The position numbers and the translations under genes are program-made. The notes beneath the pieces are model-generated. The model was given only the letters and a program-made list of their open reading frames with translations, searched no databases and was not told where the DNA came from. A DNA stretch of 64,000 nucleotides from NCBI GenBank assembly GCA_943372195.1, contig CALRXS010000017.1:1-64000 (forward strand), written 5' to 3'. Below, one piece after another: positions 52,173 through 61,742 of the stretch; positions within the stretch are counted from its first letter, which is position 1; every line of letters begins with the position of its first letter. This DNA comes from JAEYZM01 sp943372195 (GTDB lineage: Bacteria; Bacteroidota; Bacteroidia; Sphingobacteriales; Sphingobacteriaceae).

Positions 52173-52646
52173 CTACTGCACCATTTTATTCGCACAATAC
52201 GAACTAGCAAATGCCTCCGGCTTTGCTTTGAATACAAATCCCATACTCAATATATAACCCATTGCTTCGTGTAATGCTTGATTTGATTTGAAATTGGGAT
52301 TTGTGTTTATATCAGCATGTACTTCTAGATCTACATCATATAAATCTAATAGATCACATAAAGCATAAGCTGTTTCTATAGAACGTTGTACTTCATTTAA
52401 CATGCGTTCTTTGATGCTCATCTTCTTTGTAATCTTCTCTTGGTTGATGTACATGAAGCCACCTTTCTGCTCGCGTAGAAATACAATCACTGTTGCAAAA
52501 TCAATTTGATCTCCTTTTACTTGTGAGTCGGTGCCAATACAAACTTTTAATTTGTTGCCCATCTCATATTCTCTCTCAATAGTTTTCTCGACTTCAGAAA
52601 TTAAGTCTACCGATAAGTTTTCTCCACTAAATTTTTTCCAGGTCAT
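52173..52646 (-). CDS. DUF458/YkuK family RNase H-like protein
   Basis: The 157-residue cytosolic protein has the RNase H-like start VCIGTDSQVKG near residue 36, followed by the family pattern FATVIVFLREQKGG and EVHADINTNPNFKSN near 118. YkuK-family proteins are predicted nucleases of unknown substrate; the Asp in GTDSQ and the later Asp in HADIN would be the metal ligands. The length matches the family. Confidence 0.85.
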   Translation of the reverse strand: MTWKKFSGENLSVDLISEVEKTIEREYEMGNKLKVCIGTDSQVKGDQIDFATVIVFLREQKGGFMYINQEKITKKMSIKERMLNEVQRSIETAYALCDLLDLYDVDLEVHADINTNPNFKSNQALHEAMGYILSMGFVFKAKPEAFASSYCANKMVQ

Positions 52647-52815
52647 ATGTTGAATGTTTAAGTTTTTTCAATCAATGAACCAGATGCATCTCTGCAAGAG
52701 GTTTATAAAAATAAGTAATAATTAATCAATTGAAGATCAGATTAGTATTATCTTTTTATTAACATTTTAACAATGCATAAACTTTTATGTCTTTACTTAT
52801 CAGGATGTTAGAAGC

Positions 52816-52848
52816 AAAAAAGGCTAGCTCGAATTTCGAACTAGCCTT
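52816..52848 (-). terminator. Terminator of the Ig-like T9SS gene
   Basis: Arms AAGGCTAGCTCGAA and TTCGAACTAGCCTT pair with one mismatch. On the minus strand the stem is followed by TTTTT. The rest of the gap 52647-52867 is AT-rich with no credible gene. Confidence 0.75.
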
Positions 52849-52867
52849 CTATTACAATTAAAGAGTA

Positions 52868-53920
52868 TTACTTTAATACACTTAGTTTATTGCTATACTT
52901 CTCTTTCGAGTTCGATAATTCTAATAAATAAACTCCATTGTTAAGCTCATCTATTTGTACAACATTATTTTCTGAACTAACTTTTACAGACTTCATTATT
53001 TTACCTTGAACATCCGAAATAATTAAATCATACACACTTGAACTTTCAGGTAAGTCAATTTTAATTTTATCTGTTGAGGGGTTCGGATAAAATGCAAATG
53101 AATTTAATTTTTCATTAGCAATACCACTTAATATAAAGCTAAATGGTTTTGATTCTGCTTCACATAAATTTGTGTCGATTACAAGCACTGTATAATTACC
53201 ACTTGCCGTTGCTCTATAACTTTGTTGAACAGCATTCGGAATTATATTGCCATTAAAAAACCATTGATATGCTACAGCATTGCTAGACGATAATAAACTA
53301 CCTGTTGCATGTATCGTTGGTGCTATGCCTTCATGTACTATGAACCCAACTTCAAGACCAAGGTTGACTGTGAAATTCGGACAAATTTTAGGTGAGGCAC
53401 TCATTGTATAAAAACCGCTTTCAAATATTTTTAATTCGAATCTGTTTTCTCCTTCAATTGGTAATCCATTTTTATACCATACTATATTAGTATCATAAGG
53501 GAAAGGTGGCATTGTTAAAGTTGCAGTATCACCAATACATAAATGCGTAATACCATCCATATCTATCCATCCTGCATCACCTCCATGCATTACATATGGT
53601 GAAGAGAATGCCCAGCCATCAATTAACACACTAACAGATGTATCTATACATCCATTTAGTGTTGTAACCACTTTGAAATTATATCCACCATCCCAGTATT
53701 GATCCACAACAATAAATCTATTGGTAGCACCTGGTATTATTGTGTCATTTTTATACCATTGATAAGAATCATAAACTTGTGTCCAAAGAGTGTCAGTTGT
53801 ATTCGGACACATTATTAAATTATCGGGGTAAACAGTAGGTACATAATTGCATTGAGCTTTACTTTCATAGCTAGTACCCAATAATACTATGCAAGCAATT
53901 GTAAGTAATAAATTTTTCAT
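52868..53920 (-). CDS. T9SS-secreted protein with Ig-like domains
   Basis: The 350-residue protein has a signal peptide (LLLTIACIVLLGTSYESKAQ), three Ig/PKD-like segments each with a W or YQW/WYKNG core (YQWYKNDTIIPGATNRF near 52, NIVWYKNGLPIEGENRF near 145, YQWFFNGNIIPNAVQQSY near 218), and a type A sorting domain from about 275 (FAFYPNPSTDKIKID ... NGVYLLEL ... SVLK). Such repeats are common in adhesive surface proteins of this phylum. No catalytic domain is seen. It is a monocistronic unit with its own terminator. Confidence 0.85.
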   Translation of the reverse strand: MKNLLLTIACIVLLGTSYESKAQCNYVPTVYPDNLIMCPNTTDTLWTQVYDSYQWYKNDTIIPGATNRFIVVDQYWDGGYNFKVVTTLNGCIDTSVSVLIDGWAFSSPYVMHGGDAGWIDMDGITHLCIGDTATLTMPPFPYDTNIVWYKNGLPIEGENRFELKIFESGFYTMSASPKICPNFTVNLGLEVGFIVHEGIAPTIHATGSLLSSSNAVAYQWFFNGNIIPNAVQQSYRATASGNYTVLVIDTNLCEAESKPFSFILSGIANEKLNSFAFYPNPSTDKIKIDLPESSSVYDLIISDVQGKIMKSVKVSSENNVVQIDELNNGVYLLELSNSKEKYSNKLSVLK

Positions 53921-54029
53921 AAGTGTATTTTATTTTGTTATGATCAAAAGTATACACGAGAATATTTTATTTCTATTTTATAAAGTAAACTTTATGTTAT
54001 AATTCATTACATTCTTGTACAATAAAAAT

Positions 54030-54064
54030 TAGCTAGTCACTAGATACGTCTAGCTACTAGCTAC
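54030..54064. repeat. Heptameric repeat with inverted symmetry (TAGCTAG/TAGCTAC type)
   Basis: Units TAGCTAG, TCACTAG, ATACGTC, TAGCTAC, TAGCTAC are in 7-base register downstream of ettA. The outer parts TAGCTAGT and ACTAGCTA are reverse complements, so the array can fold. Confidence 0.65.
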
Positions 54065-54071
54065 TTTTATA

Positions 54072-55751
54072 CTAATTTAATTTTTTGTATCGAATTCTCT
54101 TCGGTCCCACATCTCCCAATCTTTTCTTACGATTCTCTTCATACTCTGTATAATTTCCATCGAAGAAATAAACTTGTGAATCACCTTCGAATGCAAGTAT
54201 ATGCGTACATACTCTATCTAAGAACCAACGATCGTGAGAAATAATTACTGCACATCCACCAAACTCTTCTAAGGCCTCTTCTAATGCACGTAAAGTATTT
54301 ACGTCGATATCGTTAGATGGCTCATCGAGTAATATTACGTTCGCACCTTGCTTTAACATCATCGCTAAATGAACTCTGTTTCTTTCACCACCCGATAACA
54401 TTGCAATTTTCTTTTGTTGATCTGCGCCATTAAAATTAAAACGAGAAACGTATGCTCTTGAATTAATTTGTTTGTTGCCTAACAACATAGTATCTGTACC
54501 ACCAGTGATTAACTCAAAAACTGTTTTCTCTGGGTCCATATCTTTATGCAACTGATCTACGTGTGCAAGTTTTACGGTCTCACCAATTTTAATTGAACCT
54601 GTATCTGGTTGCTCTTCACCTGTAATTAATTTGAAGAGGGTGGTTTTACCGGCACCGTTCGGACCAATAATACCTACTATACCAGCAGGGGGTAATGACA
54701 AACTTAAGTTTTCATAAAGTAATTTATCACCGTATGATTTAGAAATATTATTCGCCTCAATAACTACATTTCCTAAACGTGGTCCGGGTGGAATAAATAA
54801 TTCTAATCTCGCTTCTCTTTCTCCAGTTTCTTCACTCGCTAATTTTTCATAATTCGATAAACGTGCTTTTGATTTTGCATGTCTAGCCTTCGGTGCCATA
54901 CGCACCCATTCTAATTCTCTCTCTAAAGTTTTCTGACGTTTCGTCTCTTGCTTTTCTTCCATCGCTAAACGCTTAGACTTTTGCTCTAACCATGATGAGT
55001 AATTACCTTTCCATGGAATACCTTCGCCTCTGTCTAACTCTAAGATCCAGCCCGCAACATTATCTAAGAAATATCTATCGTGTGTTACTGCTATAACTGT
55101 TCCCTTGTATTGTTGTAAATGTTGCTCTAACCAATCAATAGATTCAGCATCTAAGTGGTTGGTAGGCTCATCTAATAATAATACATCTGGTTCTTGTAAT
55201 AATAATCTACACAAGGCAACTCTACGACGCTCACCACCTGAGAGTACATTGATAGGTGTATCAGATTCTGGACATCTTAATGCATCCATAGCGCGCTCTA
55301 ATTTTGAATCGAGCTCCCATCCGCCTATAGCATCAATCTGATCTTGCAATTCACCTTGGCGCTGCATTAATTTGTCCATTTTGTCAGCATCTTCATAATA
55401 CTCTGGCAATGCAAACTTTTCATTGATACTTTCGTATTCTTCCAGGATGTCGGTGACATTTTTAACTCCTTCACGCACCACCTCAATCACTGTTTTGCTC
55501 TCATCTAACTGAGGCTCTTGCTCTAAATAGCCTACAGTATAGCCCGGAGAAAACACTACTTCCCCTTGAATAGCCTTATCTAAACCTGCAATAATTCTTA
55601 ATAACGACGATTTACCCGCCCCGTTAAGTCCGAGTACCCCAATCTTCGCCCCGTAAAAAAACGATAGGTAGATGTTTTTAAGTACTTGTTTTTGTGGAGG
55701 ATGGATCTTATTGACCCCCGCCATTGAAAATATTATCTTCTCGTCTGACAT
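54072..55751 (-). CDS. ettA: Energy-dependent translational throttle protein EttA (ABC-F)
   Basis: The 559-residue soluble twin-ATPase follows EttA throughout: MAGVNKIHPPQKQVLKNIYLSFFYGAKIG in spaced form at residues 10-38, Walker A GLNGAGKSS near 39, signature LSGGERRRVALCRLL near 169, the P-site tRNA interaction linker at about 245-300 with ELEWVRMAPKARHAKSKARL, second Walker A GPNGAGKTT near 361 and the end motif GDVGPKRIRYKKL. EttA binds the ribosomal E site and gates the first peptide bond by ATP/ADP ratio. Confidence 0.95.
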   Translation of the reverse strand: MSDEKIIFSMAGVNKIHPPQKQVLKNIYLSFFYGAKIGVLGLNGAGKSSLLRIIAGLDKAIQGEVVFSPGYTVGYLEQEPQLDESKTVIEVVREGVKNVTDILEEYESINEKFALPEYYEDADKMDKLMQRQGELQDQIDAIGGWELDSKLERAMDALRCPESDTPINVLSGGERRRVALCRLLLQEPDVLLLDEPTNHLDAESIDWLEQHLQQYKGTVIAVTHDRYFLDNVAGWILELDRGEGIPWKGNYSSWLEQKSKRLAMEEKQETKRQKTLERELEWVRMAPKARHAKSKARLSNYEKLASEETGEREARLELFIPPGPRLGNVVIEANNISKSYGDKLLYENLSLSLPPAGIVGIIGPNGAGKTTLFKLITGEEQPDTGSIKIGETVKLAHVDQLHKDMDPEKTVFELITGGTDTMLLGNKQINSRAYVSRFNFNGADQQKKIAMLSGGERNRVHLAMMLKQGANVILLDEPSNDIDVNTLRALEEALEEFGGCAVIISHDRWFLDRVCTHILAFEGDSQVYFFDGNYTEYEENRKKRLGDVGPKRIRYKKLN

Positions 55752-55837
55752 TTTGAAAAAATTTTACGCGAATATCGTAATTTTTTCTGCCATTATTCAG
55801 ATGGCCTAGTTTTTGACCATTGTTGATAATATTAATT

Positions 55838-55857
55838 ATTTGTTCAATAGAACAAAT
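55838..55857. promoter_or_regulatory. Inverted repeat upstream of clpC
   Basis: ATTTGTTC and GAACAAAT, separated by AATA, form perfect 8-bp arms 38 bases ahead of the clpC ATG. The location suits a stress operator. It does not resemble the CtsR heptad or the CIRCE element. Confidence 0.45.
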
Positions 55858-55895
55858 TGATATATTGTAACGTTTTCTATCATGAAAGGAATTAT

Positions 55896-58442
55896 ATGGA
55901 AGCTAAATTTTCACCTAGGGTAAAAGATGTAATCTCGTACAGTAGAGAAGAGGCCTTACGATTAGGCCACGACTATATTGGTGCAGAGCATCTATTGTTG
56001 GGACTTATTAGAGAGGGAGATGGTGTTGCGATTAAAGTGATTAAATCATTTGGTATCGATACAACTCGCTTACGCAAATCTGTTGAAGATGCTGTTAAAG
56101 GTACTTCGGGCACAAACGTAAACCTTGGTAACATCCCATTAACAAAACAAGCAGAGAAAGTATTAAAGATAACTTATCTTGAAGCTAAAATATTTAAAAG
56201 CGAAGTAATTGGTACCGAGCATTTGCTATTATCAATTCTACGTGATGAAGATAATATTGCCTCACAAATTTTATCTCAATACAATGTTAACTATGAAGTT
56301 TTCAAAGCTCAGCTAGAAAACTTTAAAATCAATCCGACTGCCGAAGCACCTCAAAATCCATCAGATGATGATGGTTTCAAAGAGGAAGAAAGTTTTTCTG
56401 CACCTAAAAAAGCGGGAGATTCTAAATCTAAAACTCCAGTGCTTGATAATTTCGGAAGAGATTTAACTCGCGCTGCTGAAGAAGGTAAACTTGATCCGAT
56501 TGTAGGGCGTGAAAAAGAAATTGAAAGAGTATCTCAAATTCTTTCTCGTCGTAAAAAGAACAATCCGATTTTAATCGGTGAGCCAGGTGTTGGTAAATCT
56601 GCGATAGCAGAAGGACTTGCATTAAGAATTGTACAAAGAAAAGTTTCGAGAGTATTATTCAATAAAAGAGTAGTGACGCTTGATCTTGCTTCATTGGTTG
56701 CGGGTACAAAATACCGCGGACAGTTTGAAGAAAGAATGAAAGCGGTGATGAATGAATTAGAGAAATCACCAGATGTGATTTTGTTTATAGATGAAATTCA
56801 TACTATCGTTGGAGCAGGTGGTGCATCAGGTTCATTAGATGCATCGAATATGTTCAAGCCAGCATTAGCACGTGGAGAAATTCAATGCATTGGTGCTACT
56901 ACACTTGATGAGTATCGTCAATATATTGAGAAGGATGGTGCATTAGATCGTCGTTTCCAAAAAGTTATTGTTGATCCTGCAACTCCTGAAGAAACTGTGG
57001 TCATCTTAAATAACATTAAAGAGAAATACGAAGAGCATCATAATGTTACTTACACACCAGAAGCAATTAATGCTTGTGTGAATTTAACAACGCGTTACAT
57101 GAGTGATCGTTTCTTGCCAGATAAAGCTATTGATGCTTTAGATGAAGCAGGTTCTAGAGTTCATATCACTAACATTCACGTACCTCAAAACATCATCGAT
57201 ATCGAACAGAGAATTGAAGATATTAAGGTAGAGAAAAATAAAGTGGTGCGTTCTCAGAAATACGAAGAAGCAGCAAAACTTCGTGATACTGAAAAACAAT
57301 TACTAGAACAATTAGAAGCTGCAAAGGCAGAGTGGGAAGCAGAAACTAAAACTAGAAAATATACAGTAACTGAAGAGAATGTTGCAGATGTAGTTTCTAT
57401 GATGACTGGTATACCAGTTAGCAGAGTAGGACAAACAGATAGTCAACGATTGTTGCAAATGGCAGATGAGTTGAAAGGTAAAATCATCGGACAAGATGAT
57501 GCTATTTTGAAATTATCAAAAGCAATTCGCAGAACACGTGCTGGACTAAAAGATCCGAAGAAACCAATCGGTTCATTTATTTTCTTAGGTCCGACAGGTG
57601 TAGGTAAAACTGAACTCGCAAAAGTACTTTCTAAGTTCATGTTTGAAAGTGAAGATTCATTAATCAGAATCGACATGAGTGAATACATGGAGAAGTTTGC
57701 GATCTCTAGATTAGTTGGTGCGCCTCCGGGGTATGTGGGTTATGAAGAAGGCGGACAGTTAACAGAAAAAGTTAGACGTAAACCTTACTCAGTAATATTA
57801 TTAGATGAGATTGAAAAAGCTCACCCTGATGTGTTCAATATATTGTTGCAAGTATTAGACGATGGTATATTAACTGACAGTTTAGGTAGAAAAGTAGATT
57901 TCAGAAATACGATTGTTATCATGACATCGAACATAGGTTCGCGTCAATTGAAAGAATTCGGACAAGGGGTTGGTTATACAACAAGTGCAAAAGTTACACA
58001 AGCAGATACAAATGCAAAGACAGTAATTGAAAATGCATTGAAGAAAGCATTTGCTCCAGAATTCTTGAATAGAATTGATGATGTAATTGTATTCAACTCA
58101 TTGAAGCGTGACGATATTTTCCAAATCATCGACATCGAGTTAAAAGAGTTATTCGGAAGATTAAGTCAAATGGGCTATCAAGTTAAATTAACTGAAGCAG
58201 CAAAAGACTTTATTGCAGATAAAGGTTTCGATGCAGACTTTGGTGCAAGACCATTGAATCGTGCGATACAGAAATACTTAGAAGATCCAATTGCAGAAGA
58301 AATTCTGAAAGGGGAGTTGGTAGAAGGCGACACATTAGAAGTAGATGTCAACGCTGAAACTAAACAAGTAGAAGTACGAATCGCGAAACCCGAAAAACCG
58401 AAGCGCAAGAAAAAAGAAGAGGATGAAAATCCCGCTCCATAG
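55896..58442 (+). CDS. clpC: ATP-dependent Clp protease ATP-binding subunit ClpC
   Basis: The 848-residue AAA+ unfoldase has a double Clp N-domain at residues 1-145, first AAA module with Walker A GEPGVGKSA near 228, the middle coiled coil with a UVR-type segment SQKYEEAAKLRDTEKQLLEQ at about 435-455 that defines ClpC, and the second AAA module with Walker A GPTGVGKTE near 568. It feeds unfolded proteins to ClpP. The ATG at 55896 follows an AAAGGA ribosome site; an in-frame reading 13 codons longer has no support. The C-terminus is Lys/Glu-rich. Confidence 0.95.
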   Translation: MEAKFSPRVKDVISYSREEALRLGHDYIGAEHLLLGLIREGDGVAIKVIKSFGIDTTRLRKSVEDAVKGTSGTNVNLGNIPLTKQAEKVLKITYLEAKIFKSEVIGTEHLLLSILRDEDNIASQILSQYNVNYEVFKAQLENFKINPTAEAPQNPSDDDGFKEEESFSAPKKAGDSKSKTPVLDNFGRDLTRAAEEGKLDPIVGREKEIERVSQILSRRKKNNPILIGEPGVGKSAIAEGLALRIVQRKVSRVLFNKRVVTLDLASLVAGTKYRGQFEERMKAVMNELEKSPDVILFIDEIHTIVGAGGASGSLDASNMFKPALARGEIQCIGATTLDEYRQYIEKDGALDRRFQKVIVDPATPEETVVILNNIKEKYEEHHNVTYTPEAINACVNLTTRYMSDRFLPDKAIDALDEAGSRVHITNIHVPQNIIDIEQRIEDIKVEKNKVVRSQKYEEAAKLRDTEKQLLEQLEAAKAEWEAETKTRKYTVTEENVADVVSMMTGIPVSRVGQTDSQRLLQMADELKGKIIGQDDAILKLSKAIRRTRAGLKDPKKPIGSFIFLGPTGVGKTELAKVLSKFMFESEDSLIRIDMSEYMEKFAISRLVGAPPGYVGYEEGGQLTEKVRRKPYSVILLDEIEKAHPDVFNILLQVLDDGILTDSLGRKVDFRNTIVIMTSNIGSRQLKEFGQGVGYTTSAKVTQADTNAKTVIENALKKAFAPEFLNRIDDVIVFNSLKRDDIFQIIDIELKELFGRLSQMGYQVKLTEAAKDFIADKGFDADFGARPLNRAIQKYLEDPIAEEILKGELVEGDTLEVDVNAETKQVEVRIAKPEKPKRKKKEEDENPAP

Positions 58443-58455
58443 ACTTAAAAGAAAG

Positions 58456-58482
58456 AATCTCAAAGAAATTTGAGATTTTTTC
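58456..58482 (+). terminator. Terminator of clpC
   Basis: AATCTCAAA and TTTGAGATT form a 9-bp stem with a GAAA tetraloop, followed by a T run. Confidence 0.85.
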
Positions 58483-58543
58483 ATTTTCTACCCAACCTTT
58501 CTGCTGCTTTATGCGTGTATGGTTGTAGAAAACAATCCCAATT

Positions 58544-59968
58544 ATGAAAAATATGAAAAACATCATCCTTACTTTCTTCCTATTAATAGGATTCTTAAAG
58601 GTTTCGGCACAGCAACCTGTGACCGTTTCAGGAACATTTGCAAGGGCTGGAGTGCCATTTGTAAATGAACAAATTACAATCACTTATAATAGCTTCGATT
58701 CATCTCTTGCTGTCTTAAGTTATGATACTGTGTATACCGACAGCAACGGATTTTATTTAAGTAATTTTATGGCACTGGGTTCTGTGCCTCAAGGATTCGC
58801 AATTGTAAAATCTAGTAATTGTTTTAATGGCGTACAAGAGAATTATATGCCGTATTTCCCTGGCTTTTATAATCTAACTCTTGATCTTGAGTGTGTCAAT
58901 TTTTGTCAGAACTCATATTATTACACAGTTGACTCAATACCTGGTATGGGTTTGATGGCTAACTTCTATACATCTGCTAAGAGTACTACAGCGAGCTATA
59001 ATTGGACATTCGGTGATGGCACAAGTGGAACAGGAATGAACCCAACACATATGTATAATTCTACAGGTACATATAGTGTTTGTTTAACAGTTACAGATAG
59101 TATTTATTCTTGCACTTATACTTATTGCGATTCTGTAGTAGTTTCAAATTATTCAACTATATGCACTGCTTCTTTTAACTACTCTCAAGATAGTCTAAAT
59201 GCTAATTTAATTACCTTTAACGGACAATCAGGTTCTGCGCCAGGTAGTATAATTACTTGGGATTTTGGAGATGGTAATGTGTATACTGGCTCAAACTATG
59301 TTACTCATTTATATGCTAATTCTGGAGTGTATAATGTTTGTTTCGGATACTTCGATATTATACAAAATTGTTTTGCTACATATTGTGATATTGTTTACGT
59401 AGGTTCTGGAATTACGCCGAACTGCAGCGCAGAATTTAAAATGTTCATGATTCCTGACTCATTAAACCAAGGCTCGAACCTTATTTATTTTGCGAACACC
59501 TTTCAAAGCCCTACATCTACCTATGAATGGGATTTTGGTGATGGCACTTTCGGTTCAGGACCATATGTAACACATTCATTCACTGCAACTGGAATATTTG
59601 ATGTCTGCTCTTATATTTCAGACTCAGTATTGGGTTGTACTGACACTGTATGTAAGAGAGTAGAAATATTAAGTGGAGGCATGAAAATTTTATTAGGTCT
59701 TGATAATCAAAAAAGCATTTCGATTAATTCAGTTTACCCAAATCCAGCTCAAGACATTGCTAATATCAGCTTAAATAGTTTAAAGCCAGGTGTAGCTAAA
59801 ATTAAGATATTGTCTTTGGATGGTAGAGTAGTGGAACAATTCAACACTTCGATTGAGCAAGGTAATAATACGATTGAATTGAATTTAACTGGATTAAATT
59901 CGGGTATGTATTTTGTTGAAATCAATAACAATAATGACAGGGCAACAACGAAGTTAATTGTAAATTAA
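58544..59968 (+). CDS. T9SS-secreted multi-PKD protein
   Basis: The 474-residue protein has a signal peptide (IILTFFLLIGFLKVSAQ), an N-terminal carboxypeptidase-regulatory-like beta domain (about 24-115), and three PKD domains marked by YNWTFGDGTSG near 149, ITWDFGDGNVY near 243 and YEWDFGDGTFG near 327. A type A T9SS sorting domain follows from about 400 (SVYPNPAQDIANISL ... SGMYFVEI ... KLIVN). It is probably a surface adhesin-like protein. It stands right before the ECF sigma operon, whose last product also carries PKD domains. Confidence 0.87.
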   Translation: MKNMKNIILTFFLLIGFLKVSAQQPVTVSGTFARAGVPFVNEQITITYNSFDSSLAVLSYDTVYTDSNGFYLSNFMALGSVPQGFAIVKSSNCFNGVQENYMPYFPGFYNLTLDLECVNFCQNSYYYTVDSIPGMGLMANFYTSAKSTTASYNWTFGDGTSGTGMNPTHMYNSTGTYSVCLTVTDSIYSCTYTYCDSVVVSNYSTICTASFNYSQDSLNANLITFNGQSGSAPGSIITWDFGDGNVYTGSNYVTHLYANSGVYNVCFGYFDIIQNCFATYCDIVYVGSGITPNCSAEFKMFMIPDSLNQGSNLIYFANTFQSPTSTYEWDFGDGTFGSGPYVTHSFTATGIFDVCSYISDSVLGCTDTVCKRVEILSGGMKILLGLDNQKSISINSVYPNPAQDIANISLNSLKPGVAKIKILSLDGRVVEQFNTSIEQGNNTIELNLTGLNSGMYFVEINNNNDRATTKLIVN

Positions 59969-59984
59969 AAAATAAATTTTATCA

Positions 59985-60017
59985 GGCAACAGCAATTGAT
60001 TTAGCTGTTGCCTTTTT
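59985..60017 (+). terminator. Terminator after the PKD T9SS gene
   Basis: GGCAACAGC (59985-59993) and GCTGTTGCC (60004-60012) form a 9-bp stem followed by TTTTT. It ends only 6 bases before the sigma-factor ATG. Confidence 0.88.
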
Positions 60018-60022
60018 CTAGT

Positions 60023-60598
60023 ATGACAAAGGTAATAGATTTAATTCTTCTATGTAAAAAGCAAGATCGTAAGGGTCAAAATCTCTTATATAAACATTGC
60101 TTCGGGAAGATGATTAAAATCTGTTATCGATATGCCAACAATAAAGAAGATGCAGTTATTTTATTCAACAACGGATTTATAAAAATCTTGAATGGAATAA
60201 ATGAATACGATGTCGATATACCATTTGAAATTTGGTCAAGAAGGGTGCTGATTAATTCAATTATTGATGAGTTTCGTAAAAACCGCAAGTATAAAGAGCA
60301 AATGATTTTTAAAGATTGGCAAGATGAAGATGCGGAGGAACAATTTATAGATGAAAACAAAGCAGATGCTAAGTATGATACGGAAGGAATCATGAAATTA
60401 TTGCAGGTGCTTGCACCAGCAACTTCAAAGATATTTAATCTTTATGCTATTGATGGATATACTCATAAAGAAATATCAGGAATGTTAAATATTTCTGAAG
60501 GAACTTCTAAATGGCATTTAAGTGAAGCACGTCGAATACTCAGAAGCAAAATTGAAGCAGGAGTTATTAGTATATTAACTTTTATAAGAATCCGATGA
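60023..60598 (+). CDS. ECF-type RNA polymerase sigma factor
   Basis: The 191-residue protein has sigma region 2 at about 18-90 (LLYKHCFGKMIKICYRYANNKEDA, spaced; then WSRRVLINSIIDEFRKNRK) and region 4 at about 125-177 (LLQVLAPATSKIFNLYAIDGYTHKEI; LNISEGTSKWHLSEARRILR), without region 1 or a full region 3. This is a Bacteroidota ECF sigma of the sort paired with a membrane anti-sigma. An in-frame TTG five codons upstream lies in the terminator stem, so the ATG at 60023 is used. The next gene overlaps by 4 bases. Confidence 0.9.
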   Translation: MTKVIDLILLCKKQDRKGQNLLYKHCFGKMIKICYRYANNKEDAVILFNNGFIKILNGINEYDVDIPFEIWSRRVLINSIIDEFRKNRKYKEQMIFKDWQDEDAEEQFIDENKADAKYDTEGIMKLLQVLAPATSKIFNLYAIDGYTHKEISGMLNISEGTSKWHLSEARRILRSKIEAGVISILTFIRIR

Positions 60599-61740
60599 AA
60601 CGTGTAGATGATTTTTTTAAGGAAAGAGTAAATTCATTCGAGTTTGATTTTGAAGAATCATACTGGGAAGGAGCGGAGAAGCTTATAATTGCGCAAGAAG
60701 AAAAGAAACGCAAAAAGAGGTTAGCATTTATATGGATTTGCTTTACCTCAATCATATTAATTGCATCTACATCGATATATTATTTGACAAAAGACAAAAT
60801 GAATGCTGACGTCGATGCTAAAAAAAATAATCAGACAAGTAATATCATTACTAATTCAGAAAAGAATGATGCTTCTACATCATTGAGCATTCAATCAAAT
60901 GATGAGAAATCAAATGATGAGAAATCAATTACAGTAAAGAAAGAAGTAGCAAGAAAAAGAAATAAAAGAGCGCGACAAATAAGTAATTCAACAATTGAAG
61001 ATAGAATCTCCAAAACAGAGCAAGTTCAAGATGTTGAAATCAGAACAAAAGAACTTGATAGTTTAGAATATGCATATTTATTGAAAGCGCAAATCATGAA
61101 AACTAAATCTATTTACGAAATATTTGAGCAGCCTGTGTATGCAGATGAAATGAAACAACGTAAGCGAGGCGGATTGTTATTGCAATTAGGATTAACAGAG
61201 TCTATCAAATTAAATTATGGTGCATTTGCTAATATTCAATGGGTACTAGATTTAAATCGTCGACAATCTATTTCGTTAGGACTTGGTACGAAAATGTTAA
61301 GTAATGATTATATGCAATATCAATACTCAATAGTTGATTATAGTTTCGGTGAAGAATTAAGCACGACAACAGTTCTCACAGACCGTCTATACTTATTAGA
61401 ATTACCTATTCAATATCGTTACAGAATCTATCGTCAACATAGTATAATGTTAAGCATGAGTGCGAATTATTTATTGGCTCAAAGAAATGTTTTAACAACA
61501 GAGAATAATGATGGCTCTATCCTTGTGCAAAAAGAAACAGGAAAGTCTGATGACTTTAATGATTTTAATTTTCAGGCAGCTATTGGTTATGAAACTACTG
61601 TATTGAATAGATATAGATTAGGGCTTTCATATCAACAAGGTTTTGGTAATATTGTTAAGTCTGACGATAAAATCATTCTGTCGGGAAATAGATTAAATAC
61701 AGAATTTCGAGTTTATTTATTAATGAGTTTATTTAGATAA
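60595..61740 (+). CDS. Putative trans-envelope regulator: anti-sigma-like N-terminus, membrane helix, beta-barrel C-terminus
   Basis: The 381-residue protein has a cytoplasmic N-terminus at 1-42 (FFKERVNSFEFDFEESYWEGAE in spaced form, with Trp24, then a basic stop KKRKKR), a single membrane helix at 43-63, a charged low-complexity linker at 64-190, and amphipathic strands at 190-381 (GLLLQLGLTESIKLNYGAFAN and on) ending in RVYLLMSLFR, as in outer-membrane porin-like barrels. No cleavable signal peptide exists, so the helix is likely a signal anchor with N-in topology. The overlap with the sigma gene suggests an anti-sigma role. The linker holds a 15-base tandem duplication. Function is inferred. 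Confidence 0.7.
   Translation: MKRVDDFFKERVNSFEFDFEESYWEGAEKLIIAQEEKKRKKRLAFIWICFTSIILIASTSIYYLTKDKMNADVDAKKNNQTSNIITNSEKNDASTSLSIQSNDEKSNDEKSITVKKEVARKRNKRARQISNSTIEDRISKTEQVQDVEIRTKELDSLEYAYLLKAQIMKTKSIYEIFEQPVYADEMKQRKRGGLLLQLGLTESIKLNYGAFANIQWVLDLNRRQSISLGLGTKMLSNDYMQYQYSIVDYSFGEELSTTTVLTDRLYLLELPIQYRYRIYRQHSIMLSMSANYLLAQRNVLTTENNDGSILVQKETGKSDDFNDFNFQAAIGYETTVLNRYRLGLSYQQGFGNIVKSDDKIILSGNRLNTEFRVYLLMSLFR
60895..60924 (+). repeat. 15-bp direct tandem duplication in the linker
   Basis: TCAAATGATGAGAAA occurs twice in direct succession, encoding repeated SNDEK residues in the periplasmic linker of the sigma-operon membrane protein. It keeps the frame. Confidence 0.85.
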
Positions 61741-61742
61741 TT

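Noticed and set aside
52774..52812. Twelve-codon reading frame with a lipobox-like LSGC end
   Set aside because: It is too short to be exported or lipidated and has no ribosome site; chance resemblance.
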